From assembly GCA_942159475.1 (NCBI GenBank), contig OW804096.1:9913836-9977835 (forward strand): DNA of 64,000 nt, read 5' to 3'. Below are positions 43,600 to 55,300 of this stretch, piece after piece. This DNA is from Sthenelais limicola (lineage: Eukaryota; Annelida; Polychaeta; Phyllodocida; Sigalionidae). The position numbers and the translations under genes are program-made. Below the pieces are notes generated by a model. That model saw nothing but the letters and a program-made list of their open reading frames with translations. It was not told the origin of the DNA and did no database searches. Every line of letters begins with the position of its first letter. Positions within the stretch are counted from its first letter, which is position 1.

Positions 43600-45330
43600 G
43601 TCTGGGATTGATTTTATGTGAGCGAGACATGTCATTCCCGCTAGTCTCTTGTCAATATTTGATTCTCTCAAAAAATATATGGAAAATGGGAAGATTTCTA
43701 AAGTCCTAAGTGTTCGTCAATTTTTTCTGCTGTGTCATCGGACGAACACACCAAGATAGAAGTGGAATGTTGTACTGCCAAATGGGTTTATGAAGAGATA
43801 AGAAGAGATTTTAAAGATGTTCAAGTTATGTAATTAAATTGACTTTTAATGAAAGAATTTTCATTAGGACTTTGCTTTATAGGTGTTTCTACGTTCTCCT
43901 AAATGTTTCATTGCTAGTATTGGGATTGCATTCCTAGCTGAATCGTTCAAAAACCTACTTTTCTAAATTCTTTGTCTTATAACACTTTCTTTGACCCCTA
44001 TAGCGATACAAAATGAGGTTGAGTTTCAAAATTGTCACCATTACTGTTTTACATTAACACTTGGGAATAAAAATAATTAATAGTGCCATTGTTATTGCTA
44101 ATTCTAGTCTGCTGTAACGTTTTGAAATTTCCTGTTTCGTAGTTGCCAGCTAGGTAACCATTTCCCAAATGACTAAAATCACGTCGTTTGGTTACCAAGG
44201 AAACAATCTTAAAGGCAGCCTTTTACACACATTCATTTTATTCACCATAATATAACTGAATGAATGACATTTTTGAAGAAATAGAAATTTATAACTACAT
44301 ATATGGTGAGTTTACTACCCTAAATATTGCCAAGATTATATTCAAGCATATCTGTCTAATTTACCTACAATCTGATATGTATAGTTCTGCTCTCGAAATG
44401 AATTTTAAAAGTTAATGTTTAGCCTTACTTTGCTGGTAAAGCTGCTTAGAAGCCATGCCAGTTTGGTGTTATAGGGTTTCTGTATATGCTAATGCCTGTT
44501 CGTACATACACAGGGGAGAGGGAGAAGTCTTGTAAATGCTGGTTAAGATTGAATTCAAAGTTACACATACTTTTTGTTTTCTCAGCCATAGGCTGAGTAA
44601 ACAAATGGAACCCTCCAATGGAACCCTGTTAAGATGTCTTTTTGCCTCCCATTGCCTGTCCCCCTGCCCCCACAATGGACATTTCCTGAGTTCCTTTTGG
44701 TGGAAATATGGTGAAATATATCAACTCCCCTCCCGTAGTGAAGCAACAACTTGCCATGGTACCTGTCAATGGCGTCATGCTTTGGGTGACCTAGAAACCT
44801 GGTGTAGGGGCACTGATAGGGTTGTTTTCAGGCAGTGCTGGGGGCCCTGGATGGGGGTGCTCGATGTAAACCCATTTCTAACCCCTTTCCAACCCTAATT
44901 TGTTAATGAAACATAGTGGAATGTCTCGGCACCATTTTTGGCAATGTGTATGTGAAATATAATGGAGATCTGGCCAGCGGTTTCAGAGAAGATAGGGGTT
45001 TAAGGCTTGAAACGCTTATTTTATTAATATATAAATAAAATGCTGAAATAGAATTGCAACTAGTTGTTTTCAGTTGAGTTGACTTCCATCTTTGCATTAA
45101 TATTTAAATACAAGTTGAATCAGCCCAATCACCTTTGTGAATCACTGCAGCAAAATCATGTATGGTCTAAAATATGGGTGAAATGACTTTTAGAATGGTA
45201 GGAAAGAAGGGAACAAAAGCAGTTCTATAACCTTTTGATCCATGCAAACTGAGAATGAAATCTCACGTCGAAAGGAGGACGAACGTGGGAAAGTGTATTT
45301 ACTCTATCGTGTTTGTTATACAGTATGTGC
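43600..45330. other. No gene recognised
   Basis: No repeat family recognised. A 120-codon frame at 44536-44898 has no identifiable domain. The segment 44610-44890 is less AT-rich than its flanks and could be searched against transcripts. Confidence 0.4.
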
Positions 45331-45448
45331 AATAGGGGACTGCACATGTCTGTTACAATGCATGCTGGGATGGTTCTGGTTGAGATCTGACGTACAAATA
45401 TTAGGCTTTTTATCGAAAAATGAAAGGATTTTTTCACCAATCGCGTAG

Positions 45449-46132
45449 GTCTCAGTAAATGCAGAGAAATGTAGCATAGTCAACTTCAAATTCAGGAAAA
45501 AATTAGAGGAAGAAACTCTTATTCTCAAATTAGGAAATTCAGAACTAAACACGGCTGCAGAATACAAATATCTTGGTTTCACCCTAGATGAATACCTCAC
45601 TTTCAAACCTCATATCCTCAACACGATAAAAAAAACGAGGTCAAAAATATCACTGATGTACAAAGCAAAATGCTCCCTCACACAAAAGGCAAAAATAGAC
45701 TTATACAAAATGGCCATACTCCCGCAAATTGATTACTGTGATTTTATATATGATTCAGGCCCAAAAGCACTACTCATTAAACTACAAACACTCCAAAATT
45801 CAGCCCTAAGAATTATCTCAAACAAATCAAAATATGACATGGATAACCAACACACAATATTCAATATAATGCCACTACAAGAAAGAAGAGATCTACATGT
45901 ATTAAACATGGCTCATTACTTAGCATCACAGCAAAACAACTTAGACCAAAGAAAACTAAAAACACGCAGTCATACAGAAAATAGGAGAAACCTAAGAGTT
46001 CTGCAGCCCACATCAACAAAAATAACAAACTCTATAGTATATAAATGTCAAACCAGATGGAATGAGCTGCCAACTGAGGCACATGTATGTATTGACAGAA
46101 AAGACTTCATAAAGTTCCTTACAAACTATTGA
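45449..46132 (+). pseudogene. C-terminal part of a non-LTR retrotransposon reverse transcriptase
   Basis: A 227-codon frame starting VSVNAEKCSIVNF, the end of the RT palm/thumb region (Lys of the N..K motif), then YKYLGFTLDEYLTF, the thumb-connection LYKMAILPQIDYCDFIYD, and LQTLQNSALRIISN, all characteristic of Jockey/CR1/I-type LINE ORF2 C-termini. It would prime reverse transcription at nicked target DNA. The 5' part (endonuclease, YADD active site) is missing by 5' truncation, so it is dead on arrival. An in-frame TAG lies immediately upstream at the junction. No frameshift within the fragment suggests a young insertion. Confidence 0.88.
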
Positions 46133-46806
46133 ATATCTAGAAAATAGCTCCGCAAAGTGTAAACCACTAATAACCTTTGTATATAACCACTATTAACATT
46201 TAGCACATATGTTACCCTCTGTGCCATTCAACACTTCTATATATAAGTACTGTAATGACATTTTTATTACTTATACATATTGGTGCTACTTATATTTCCT
46301 TGTCATTTTAGTTCTATTAGTAGATACACATGTTAGTGGTACTTATATCTTCTAGTAATCATGGCTGGTTCAGTACAGAGGCAGTCATTAACATCTATGT
46401 ATCTAATGTTTATCTTATGCTGGATGACTCAGTGCAGCGTCACTAAGAAGTTACTACAATTATACAGTCATCATATATAATTTGTCATTACATATTTTGT
46501 TACAAACTTTATTACAACAAAAATGTGAGTCCTGTACAAGGGCATGTATAAATCCAACTTCTTGCCTTTATATAAGACCTACGAGGTCTAAAACTTAATA
46601 TTTTCTCACTCGATAAGAGGCTCTATGATATTTAAACTGACCCCCAACCTTAGCCCCATTACCAAACCCCTAGTCAACCCCAAAAAATTAGCTAGTCAAC
46701 CCCCTGTAGCTAGGCATGCATGGGAAGACCAGGTTTTGACCTGACATGTACTACCTGTATTTCTGTAAACTAGTCACGAAATAAAAGAATTTTATTATTA
46801 TTATTA
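45452..46806 (+). mobile_element. 5'-truncated LINE insertion with (TTA)n tail
   Basis: Runs from the RT fragment through a ~650-bp 3' UTR to ACGAAATAAAAGAATTTTAT and a (TTA)n tail. TAGGTC at 45446-45451 and 46807-46812 is the likely target duplication; exact edges are uncertain by a few bases. Clade not determined. Confidence 0.75.
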
Positions 46807-47070
46807 TAGGTCGTGTAAATGATCTATAAAAACTAAATGCATTATGGGAAAGATGGAATCCTGTGTTATGGAAACATGTAAAACAGATGGTTATTGAAAT
46901 TAGAGCACTGATAAATTATTCCATGCTGAACATGATATGATTTGTATAGATTTTACACTGTACCATTAGTCCCACAATTCCATGCGAATCAAGATTCCAA
47001 ATGGCGGCATTGTACATCCCCTATTCGCTAGCTGTGGCAACATCTTCAGGTTGGTGAGAAAGACACACAC

Positions 47071-47304
47071 GTGTCAGATTTTCAGAAAATATACAATTCA
47101 CCTTCACCAATCCTCTCAAATAACCCACATTTAAGACAAAAATGAACTTCAAAATGCCGTTTAACATAACAAAATACATCCTTTAAATCAACTTGATACC
47201 AAATATACTCAGATATACCTGGTATTTTCATTTTTCAGCCTAATTTAGCAGAATTTTCTAGATGTGTAGAGCTGCCAATTGTACATTTTCTGAAAATCTG
47301 ACAC
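47071..47304 (-). mobile_element. Family A MITE, full length
   Basis: Terminal repeats begin GTCAG rather than GGGTCAG. Flanked by ACACACGT on both sides; the last four bases, ACGT, fit the family rule, the longer match may be chance. Confidence 0.88.
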
Positions 47305-47343
47305 ACACGTGTTTGATGTTGAAGTAAGGACTGGTACGACCTC

Positions 47344-47729
47344 GGTGCCTGTTGTATAAGCTATGGTAAATATTATTTTTAGGGTATTCCTTAAACCCTG
47401 CCGATTTGCCCCCCGATTGCCCCCCGATTTGGGTATCCCAATGAATCCTAGGGTTTTATTCCCAGTCCCGGTTTATGTTATTTCAAAAACATAAACCAGG
47501 ATTTGAAATGAAATCATAGAATTCATCGGGAGACCCAAATCGGGAGGCAATCGGGAGGCAAATCGGCTGTGTGTGCAGGGTCTTACTTCCTTCAAAATAT
47601 CCTTTGCGCCATTCCCAGCTGGTAGGAATAGCCTGTACACTTAATGCATTTGCACCCACCGAAGTAAAGGAAAAGGGGTTAGGAAATTCACACACAATTT
47701 TCCTTTCCTTAGCTTATACAACAGGCCCC
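47344..47729. mobile_element. Family Q element containing a hairpin element
   Basis: Outer ends GGTGCCTGTTGTATAAGCTA and inverted GGGGCCTGTTGTATAAGCTA bracket 386 bp. The centre (47395-47581) is a separate hairpin with ends ACCCTGC and long arms sharing CGATTTGCC(C/T)CCCGATTG and CCCAAATCGGGAGGCAATCG. Confidence 0.65.
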
Positions 47730-47986
47730 TTAGTATTTCTAACCTAGTTGGTATGTCGTGGGAGAGTAGCTAAAACACATTTCTTAGCTTTGGCCATTAC
47801 TGCCTAGAGGTACATGTATATTGGCCTTTGTGACGATGAGAGCAAAGCTGTTTCGTAGAAAATTGCTAGCAATTTATTTTTATCTATTATCTTAATTAAG
47901 TATTAAGTTAGAAATTAGCTAAATGATAATAGGCCGATAATTGATTGCTTTTATAGTATGCATCTTTGTGTATATTTATAAGTATA

Positions 47987-48318
47987 TGTGATCCGTTTTA
48001 GAAAAATGAGTCATAAGTCGCAAAAAATGGATTTTGAGATACCACCATAATTGAAAAGAGATCAAGGTGATTCCAATGATAGTAAACACTAGGTCACCTA
48101 AAAAGATGGGTAATTACCAGTAAAGCAACTGAATATACTCCATACAAAGGTCTTCGAAACGCAGAGATATATTTAATACAATGTCCCGAAATTTGTTACA
48201 TAGATTTATATGGCTATAAGTGCTAAACCCCCTAAAGATCAGAACATTTAAATAAAGAGATCTTGTGAAAAAAACACTTTGACAAATATCAATTTTGCGA
48301 CTTATGACTCATTTTCCT
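47987..48318 (+). mobile_element. Family B MITE, internally deleted
   Basis: Left end TGTGATCCGTTTTAG with TCATAAGTCGCAAAA; the stretch between CACTAGGTCACCT and GATGGGTAATTACC is shortened. The right terminus stops at CTCATTTTCCTCTTC. Confidence 0.8.
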
Positions 48319-48827
48319 CTTCAAGTGTGACTTTCCAGATACCTGTGAACTTCCGTCAATAAAGCCCACTGTTGCTTAGCTAAAATGTGTAGAATCTTCC
48401 CTCTTCCCTAAACGGGAAAAAAATCCAAAAACTTTGCCCAGAAGAAGTCTTTTTCCCTCCCCTTGCAATAGATGCTTTCAGAAGCATATTACTTAGATTT
48501 ATACCCCGGACTTATTTGCTGCATTTGAGTAGAGAGGGATGTATTTTATGTTCTAAAGTAGGCCTTAACAATAGTCCTCAGCAGAGGCAGGTGCTTCCTT
48601 CATACCAAAATGTCAGAAAAATATCAGATGCGTTTGGGGATAAGTTCTATGTAAGAGTGAACAGTGAAGTGCTAATATGCTGAGAGAGCGTACATGGACA
48701 GTTTTTTACTGTTATGATTTATGCATCTTTTATCTATGCTGGATTACATAGCTTGATATTCGGAGGATGGGAAGGAGGCATAACAGGCAGTACCGAACTT
48801 ATTATATAGTCTGACGGCCGTAAGGGC

Positions 48828-48926
48828 AGGGTCCTGTTGCATAAGAAATGCATACTTATATGTTCCTTGCTAAGGTTTTATCCTCGGTTTTATCCTCGAT
48901 TCCTGCACAGGCATGCAACAGTCCCT
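48828..48926. mobile_element. 99-bp family Q MITE
   Basis: AGGGTCCTGTTGCAT and inverted AGGGACTGTTGCAT ends. The interior contains a doubled TTTTATCCTCG. No coding content. Confidence 0.55.
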
Positions 48927-48929
48927 CCC

Positions 48930-49385
48930 CCTCTCCCCCACCATGTTGTATATAAGAAACTTTATTTCCATTTGGTATACAAATAACGATAACAGGTTTC
49001 TACATGGAAATAGGTGCTTGTTCTCTGTCTGAGACAGTTCTTCCAAACAGACCTTCTACAACTACATCACTTACTACAGGTTATGAAATAGAATAAACAA
49101 TGTATCATCACTCATACAGTGTACACAATCCCATTACTCTCTTTAGCGGCTAGGTAGCCTGGCAGTTTTAGGACACAACATTTGTCCAAGTGACCTTCTG
49201 CTTTGAGACTTTAGTTAGGGCATTTATGGGACCAGTTATGTAGGTTCTGGAAATTGTGAAAAAATGGATTTTATCTGTTTAAAATTTCGGAAAATCTAGT
49301 CTTTACAATACTGTCTGAAAATGCTCAGAAGATGCATTCATTGGGGATATGAGTCTCATGTCCAAGGTGAACAGAAAGTGCCTAT
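48930..49385. other. No gene recognised
   Basis: Possible retroelement 3' end on the minus strand near 48952-49010 (AGAAACTTTATTTCCATTTG). Otherwise no assignable feature. Confidence 0.4.
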
Positions 49386-49387
49386 AT

Positions 49388-49589
49388 GGGTCAGATTTTC
49401 AGAAAATGTACAATTGGCAGCGCTACACATTTAGTAAATTCTGCTAAATCTGAGTATTTAGTATTGCCTTCATTCAAGCAATCTGTTAGGTTATGTTGAA
49501 CTGTATGTCAAACCTGATTTTTGTCTAAAATTTGGGTTATTTGAGAGAATTGGTGAAGGTGAATTGTACATTTCCTGAAAATCTGACCC
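49388..49589 (+). mobile_element. Family A MITE, internally deleted (202 bp)
   Basis: Both terminal repeats, ATAT on both sides; the AATTTGGTCAATACTAGG segment is missing. Confidence 0.9.
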
Positions 49590-50139
49590 ATATACTGCAT
49601 TTTACGTGCTTTCTCAGGCTAGTATTTTCTCATGCACTGAGGTCCAGGAGCCCTCGTTCCTCTAGTATCTATAGCATCAATATCCCAGAATCTTTTTTTC
49701 TGTTAATGGACCAAAATGTTGGTGATGTGCTTTAGTCTCTCATAAATAACCAGGGTATAAAATGTATACTACAAGTTTGTCGGTAAACTAACCTAGATCC
49801 ATGCAGCTTAGCCTAAAGGGGAATTTAAGCTGTGGTCCCTATTAATCATTCCGAACTTATGATATGGGTCGGGAGGCAGCACAGCCGGTCACATGATACT
49901 CTTGCATAGATAATGCCCCAAACCAAAACAGTCGTTATCAGGGGCACATGGTCCTTCCAGTCAGATAGACATAAGGAACTTATAAGTAACCATGCAGTGC
50001 ATACAAAGCAATAATCCTCCCCCCCCCCCCCATGTGGTGTAAACACAGTCTTGATTGACAGCTAACTGTTTCAGTTTAAAATGTGTCATTATGTGCAAAA
50101 TGTGCCACACCTCGAATCTCTATATAAACAAAAAACCTT

Positions 50140-50290
50140 CCACCACTACCAGTTCACTCCCCTGACGAAGACCACCCTAGGTCGAAACGCGTTGGGACTT
50201 GCTCTGTAACATCATAAGCTAATAAACTGGAACTCACAGCACTTCACAGGAGTTGATCGTTTATTTGAAGACATCTACTACATTTATCGT
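50140..50290 (+). ncRNA. Hammerhead-ribozyme-like motif in a Penelope-type remnant
   Basis: CTGACGA at 50162-50168, stem-II strands GACC and GGTC around ACCCTA, and GAAAC at 50184-50188 make the complete conserved hammerhead core in correct order. GCGTTGGGACTT follows, as in minimal-stem-III ribozymes of Penelope-like elements. AATAAACTGGAA follows at about 50221. Ribozyme activity and cleavage site remain to be verified. No GIY-YIG or RT frame is present. Confidence 0.55.
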
Positions 50291-50615
50291 TTCAGTTTAA
50301 ATGTACAACAGTCATATTCTCAATTAATGGAGTTAATGAACTAGTGATGTAAGGAGGACTACAATTTTTAATATAAGTAGACATCATTGCCTCGATATAT
50401 TCATTTATATCTGTGGCTATTTACATGAAGAAACAGTGGCAAAAACATTAGATATTAGGGAAGACAATCAAAAACTGTGCTCTGCTCTTCATGGGACTGT
50501 GTCTGACAGAGGAAAGCTCCCGCTGCCCCCGCCCACCCCTTTTATACTGAAGATGCCCCTTTAAATTCATCCACATAGTGTTCATAGTTTAAGTAAGTAG
50601 TCCGTTCATTTACAT

Positions 50616-50846
50616 GAGATTTTCAGAAAATGTACAATTGGCAGCTGTACACATTTAGTAAATTCTGCTTAATTAGGCTGCAATTTGGTCAATACTAGGT
50701 GAATTCGAGTATATTCGGCATTGCATTGATTCTAGCAATCTGTTTGGTTAGGTTGAACGGAATTTTGAATTTTATTTTCGTCTGAAATTTGGGTTATTTG
50801 AGAAGATTGGGGAATGTGAATTGTACATTTTCTGAAAATCTAACCC
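50616..50846 (+). mobile_element. Family A MITE, left tip worn
   Basis: Left end reads GAGATTTTCAGAAAATG (GGTC lost); the right end ATCTAACCC is one base off consensus. The interior is near consensus. Confidence 0.88.
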
Positions 50847-50980
50847 AAGTGCTGGAGAATTGGTGCCTAGAAAGTAACTCTAGGCACCCCTAGTTTGTAA
50901 CCAGCACTATTATATGTAATAAACTATGACCTTCACAAGTTCCTCCTGGAAGATCTGATTCTACTGAGTTATCCTTTTAA

Positions 50981-51544
50981 AGGTAAATGCCAGCGTCATC
51001 AGCACTGCAGCAGGCGGGAATTCAAGGAACTAATGCATGAAATAATAGAAGTCACAATAATTTGTTCAAACTTCATCTTAAGAAAGAACATGGTTGGGGG
51101 AATACAAAAAGCAAAGAAAAACAGGATGTCATCATATTATTCTGTGCTTTAGGGATGATTGAAGTTTACTTCCGTTCACTATTGATTTCAATGGGAGAAA
51201 CTCACCGTGATACACATTCAGCTGAATAACATTTTTTTTAGTTCAATGGCAATTTTTCATTGGCAGGGTAGAGTAACATGTCAGCTATGTATATATGCAG
51301 ATTTTAAAGAAAATCATGTGATTCAATCATCTGCTTTGGGTAAAAAGCAAAAAATACCCGTTTTCCCATAGACTTCTATAGTGAACAGTAGTAAATTTCA
51401 GTGGTGCCGGAAATAAAAACTAGTCCAATGACATATAGTTTTATTTCGGCTTTTTGGGTTCCCACAACCATGTTCTTTCTAAATCCAAAGTTTAAAAATG
51501 ATTCCATGATTCATTCATTTTTGATTGAACGCTTGCATTTACCT
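50981..51544. mobile_element. Family J MITE with TTAA duplication
   Basis: Ends AGGTAAATGC and GCATTTACCT are perfect inverted repeats, each flanked by TTAA (50977-50980, 51545-51548). Interior blocks GCAGCAGGCGGGAATTCAAG, AACTAATGCATGAAA and AAGAAAGAACATGGTTGGGG also occur, inverted, in the J copies inside the Foldback-like element. Confidence 0.8.
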
Positions 51545-51693
51545 TTAATCCAAAGGCAAAACCTAAGAGTACAACTCAGACATGAGATGTCTAATTCGAT
51601 ATCTACACATACAGCTACAAGGTTTCTTTGGTAGTTCTAATACAGCAGATTAAATATTCACATACTTTTGTATCTTTATATTATGCTCTTTAA

Positions 51694-51905
51694 AGGGTGG
51701 TCTCCACTGGCTGCGGTAAGCTCTGCGGTAAGCCTTGCAATGGTTTGTGCTGGTTCTGTAGGTGGTAAGGAATGACGAGGTCCTTGCCTACATGGTCAGT
51801 GAACGATGTAGGCAGGACCTCGTCACTCCTCAACAACACAGCACCATCACAAGGCTTACCGCAGAGCTTACAACAGAGCTTACCGGAGCCAGTGGAAACC
51901 ACCCT
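51694..51905. mobile_element. 212-bp hairpin MITE, TIR AGGGTGGTCTCCACTGG
   Basis: Inverted arms of nearly 100 bp: AGGGTGGTCTCCACTGGCTG...GCTCTGCGGTAAGCCTTG pairs with the right half, and the inner arms (GACGAGGTCCTTGCCTACAT) pair around a short loop. The whole element could fold into one hairpin. GC-richer than its surroundings. Confidence 0.82.
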
Positions 51906-51909
51906 CTAG

Positions 51910-52485
51910 GTGTCAACTAAAAAAGCCATTGACTTTATTCCATTGCCACTAAAAAAATCCAAATAAAGGGGAATACCAACCTTTTGCAATACGCAATGCC
52001 CCAGCATTTAGGGCTGTAATCCCAGATGTCCTGTCTATTAATAGTCTAAGAACTAAGATACAGTAGGCACAAACAGTTCAGTAATTCCTATGTATTGAAA
52101 GGAGAATGCAAATTTATGGTAATTGAACCGTTTTCTCAATGTGCTCTGAATCACCTTTAAAAACCGTGCTCTGCAGGAAATACCTTTAACATGCAATCTC
52201 AATTTTGATCAGATACGAAATCCATCCTTCTTAAATGTACATTTTATGCCTAAAACAACTGATTGATTCATACGAATCTAATTTCAATTTCATAAGATTA
52301 ACATCTGTAAATTTCTTCTGGAAGAATATTAAAGTTCTTTCAGCGAGGCAACCTGTCCCATTTAGCGCCATTTTGAGGATCTATTGTCGCAAAATGAGAT
52401 CTATTGTCGTAAAAGTGGATGTTTTTCCGTGCCCGTGAGAAAGGCGACATCTGGCTGACGGAAGAAGACTTGTTGTAAGTGGCTC
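51910..52485. other. No gene recognised
   Basis: No repeat or exon recognised until the CpG-containing stretch that begins near 52340. ATCTATTGTCG(C/T)AAAA is tandemly doubled near 52380-52420. Confidence 0.4.
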
Positions 52486-52489
52486 CCAC

Positions 52490-52590
52490 GCATGCGCCGC
52501 TTTGAAACTCTTGCATTCTTGGTAACCGAGACCCAGCTATTATGCTATCTTATCTTTCCGGAAGATGGCGCCTCTCTCGGTGAGCGGAAG
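52490..52590 (+). promoter_or_regulatory. Candidate TATA-less promoter and first coding exon
   Basis: GCATGCGC at 52490-52497 (NRF-1 type) is followed by TTTCCGGAAGATGGCG at 52555-52570, which fuses an ETS site and a YY1-type AAGATGGCG. ATG at 52565 gives M-A-P-L-S before a GTGAGC splice donor at 52580. YY1 motifs overlapping start codons next to a donor are common in animal housekeeping genes. Downstream exons are not visible; family A and poly-G tracts follow. Confidence 0.35.
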
Positions 52591-52739
52591 GAGGTACATA
52601 TGAATGGAAGGCGTGAATATATGAATCTGAACCCTACCTTCCGTGCCTGGAGTCCCTTTCTTTCAGCAGATGAGTGCTTGTATGTAGTGAATGTAGAGCG
52701 GATGACGAACAATAGTTGCTTCTACTTGCTCAATATAGA

Positions 52740-53237
52740 GCTAATGGGTATTCTTTTTGGAAGAGGGGAAGAGGGTGGGGAGGGGGGGGGGGGAGTAAGT
52801 AGACTCGGGTTGGGGAGGAGGAAAGGGGGGGGGGGGGGGGGGAGTGTGCCGACAAGAGGATGGAAGATACCACATACGGGTCAGATTTTCAGAAAATGTA
52901 CAATTCACTTTCGTCAATCTTCTCAAATGACCCAAATTTCAGACGAAAATAAAGTTCAAAATATAGTTCAACCTAACCAAACAGATTGCTAGAATCACTG
53001 CAATGTCAAATATACTCGAGTTTACCTAGTATTGACTCAATTGCAGCCTAATTTAGCAGAATTTATTAAATATATATACAGCTGCCAATTGTACATTTTC
53101 TGAAAATCTGACCCTCATAGCTAATGGGTATTCTTTTTGAGAAGAGGGGGAGAGGGGGGGGGGGAGTAAGTAGACTCGGGTTGGGGAGGAGGAAGGGGGG
53201 GGGGAGTCCCGACAAGAGGATAGAAGATACCATATAC
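52740..53237 (+). repeat. Direct duplication flanking a family A MITE
   Basis: Units 52740-52877 and 53120-53237 share GCTAATGGGTATTCTTTTTG, a G-rich tract, AGTAAGTAGACTCGGGTTGG, and GACAAGAGGAT(G/A)GAAGATACCA. The MITE at 52878-53114 lies exactly between them. Poly-G tract lengths differ. Confidence 0.88.
52878..53114 (-). mobile_element. Family A MITE between duplicated flanks
   Basis: Full-length copy. Flanking 4-mers ATAC and TCAT do not match, consistent with the copy sitting at a duplication junction rather than in its original target. Confidence 0.9.
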
Positions 53238-53265
53238 CCCAATATTTCCGAGTTCCAAGAAAAGC

Positions 53266-53597
53266 CCATGTGCCACTGCGCATGTCTGTTGCAGTGCATC
53301 ATGGGATGGATTTTGTTGAAAAGTGACATACAAATAATTGGCAAAACTTTAGCGAAAATTGCAAAAATGTTTTCACCAATATCAATTTCATAAATCATCT
53401 ATGAAAACCAAATGCATGGTGGGAAATATTAAGTCTTGTGTCATGAAAACATGTGTAACGGATGGATATTGACATTAGAGCATTGATAAATATTCCATGC
53501 TGAACATGACATGTTTTCTATAGATTTTCCACTGTACCATTAGTCCAATAATTTCATGCGATTCAAGATTCAAAATGGCCGCTATTCAAATCCCCTA
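53266..53597 (+). mobile_element. Family C MITE, left tip degraded
   Basis: Starts CATGTGCCACTGCGCATGTC and ends GGCCGCTATTCAAATCCCCTA; the interior matches 41107-41449 throughout. Confidence 0.82.
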
Positions 53598-53599
53598 TT

Positions 53600-55300
53600 A
53601 TTGTCGATGAAATTAAAGGTCTGTGCTCAGCCAAAACCTTATTATTAAAATCAAAAGCTTTCCTGCTACGTGTAAAAAGGCATAGCATGGGTGACGAATC
53701 TTAACATTAGTGTAGTTTAGGTATAAGTGAAGAACTACCCGACACACCCCGCTGCAGTTTATACTGCGGTTGGCGACGCGGCGATTCTACTGCATTCACC
53801 ACAGCCCTCAAACAGCGGCAAGCGTTACTTGTGGTGACGCGATCCTGTCGCCGCGGTCGCCGTGGCAACATGTGAACGCAATGATTGCAGTAAAACACTA
53901 TAGGGACGTCGCACATATGATGCTGTTGGACTGCTCTTAATGAATGTGTGTGGGGGGGGGGGGGGGCGGGAGGGGGGCAGGGAATGCACAATATTCATTC
54001 TTATTTATGCTTATTATCTATTTATTATTTATTACTAATTATTTATTCAGAAAATCATCAGTTCATCATTTTGGTTCATCATTTTCTTGTAGTAGCCTAC
54101 AGCTCTGGATGCCTAGTATGCATGATTCGACTTATATTTGTCCTAGAAAGCTGAAACAACTTTTAAAATGCCTGGAATATATTAAGGATTCCTCCTGTTT
54201 TATTAGTTCTTAAGTAACATTTTCTCCTCTGTGGGGAATCGCCGTTCGAATTCCGTGGCAGGTGAGCGGGACTACTCCAGTCAAACTCCAGCGTGGATGC
54301 CCCTCCTGTGTGACCAAGCGTAGTATACTTTCTGCATCTCTTCTAGAAGAATATAAATTTGAAAATGTTAAGTAACAACATGTATTGAATTTTAACAATA
54401 TGTGAAGGACAATCATTTTATTTGTAAGTGTGATGCAGGTATTAAATGTCATGATAGCAGATTGATTTACATGTTATGTTAATATTTTACAAATTGGCTC
54501 AGACAGTTTGTCCAATCCTCAGTTGTAAAATGTAAAGAATAGAATACAGCCATATTCGGTGCAATGCATATATACATTTAGTTGGTCCCAGGATGTCTAA
54601 ACGTCAGAGTTTGTCTTTCAGTAAGCCCATGGTTAATTGGATTGTTACTGCTGTCAATACAAGAAACTAGGACATGTTATTACAGGACGCAACGGATTTC
54701 TCCAGTTTCAATGTGGGCCTGGCATTATCCAAGCTTCCTGGGACATCAGATAGAGGGGAGGGGGTTCTCATGTAGGGGCTCGCTCTAGAGGTGCCTGTTA
54801 AAACAAAGAGATAGAAACTATTATAGAACATGATGAGAAATATGGTTAGTACATTAATCAGGAAATTATTAAAGTGGATATGTATGCTACAAGCTGGTCA
54901 TAGAGAAAGACATTTTAGATTATGGCTAAATACATCAACGTTATAAAGAAATATAATAAGGAGGATACACAAGTATACTTACACAGTGTGGATATAAGGC
55001 AGATCTCTGTACATAATACAAAGTGCAAACGCATTTTTCCCAGTGAATATTCTGCATATCTGAAATAGTTGAGACAACAAGTAATTACAAATTAGACAAA
55101 ATACATGTATACTAATAAGTAGCCGTTATCTGTGTAATTTCCAGTCATCTAGAAGTTTGTAATATAATATATAAACTTACCTCAGCTCTTATAACAGCCA
55201 CTTTGAATGTCCTGTTGACCGTTTGGATTCATCTAGTAGAGTGCAGGGGCTCTAAGACTGCACGCCTGCTAGCCCATGTAACTGGCCTCACTCCCAATTA
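53600..55300. other. No gene recognised
   Basis: Contains a GC-rich stretch at 53745-53890 with several GGCGACG/CGCCGCGG motifs, a poly-G tract at 53949-53966, and CGGTGAG-like sequences. No intact exon chain or repeat family can be named. Confidence 0.4.

Larger units (their letters stand above)
45333..47023 (+). mobile_element. Family C MITE split by a LINE
   Basis: Left part from TAGGGGACTGCACATGTCTG to TTTTTTCACCAATCGCG, right part from GTGTAAATGATCTATAAAAA to the end CATTGTACATCCCCTA. The 1.36-kb interruption is a LINE fragment. Confidence 0.82.

Noticed and set aside
43261..43671. 136-codon minus-strand frame
   Set aside because: Overlaps the tandem CCAAT/E-box module and has no recognisable domain.
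44536..44898. 120-codon frame with W- and C-rich middle part
   Set aside because: No recognisable fold or motif, and no supporting exon structure.
52492..52992. 166-codon frame
   Set aside because: Passes through poly-G tracts (EEGGEGGGG) and into a family A copy, so it is not one protein; only the short promoter/first-exon possibility is kept.
54225..54300. tRNA-like GTTCGAATTCC near 54246
   Set aside because: No matching acceptor, D or anticodon arms can be formed around it.
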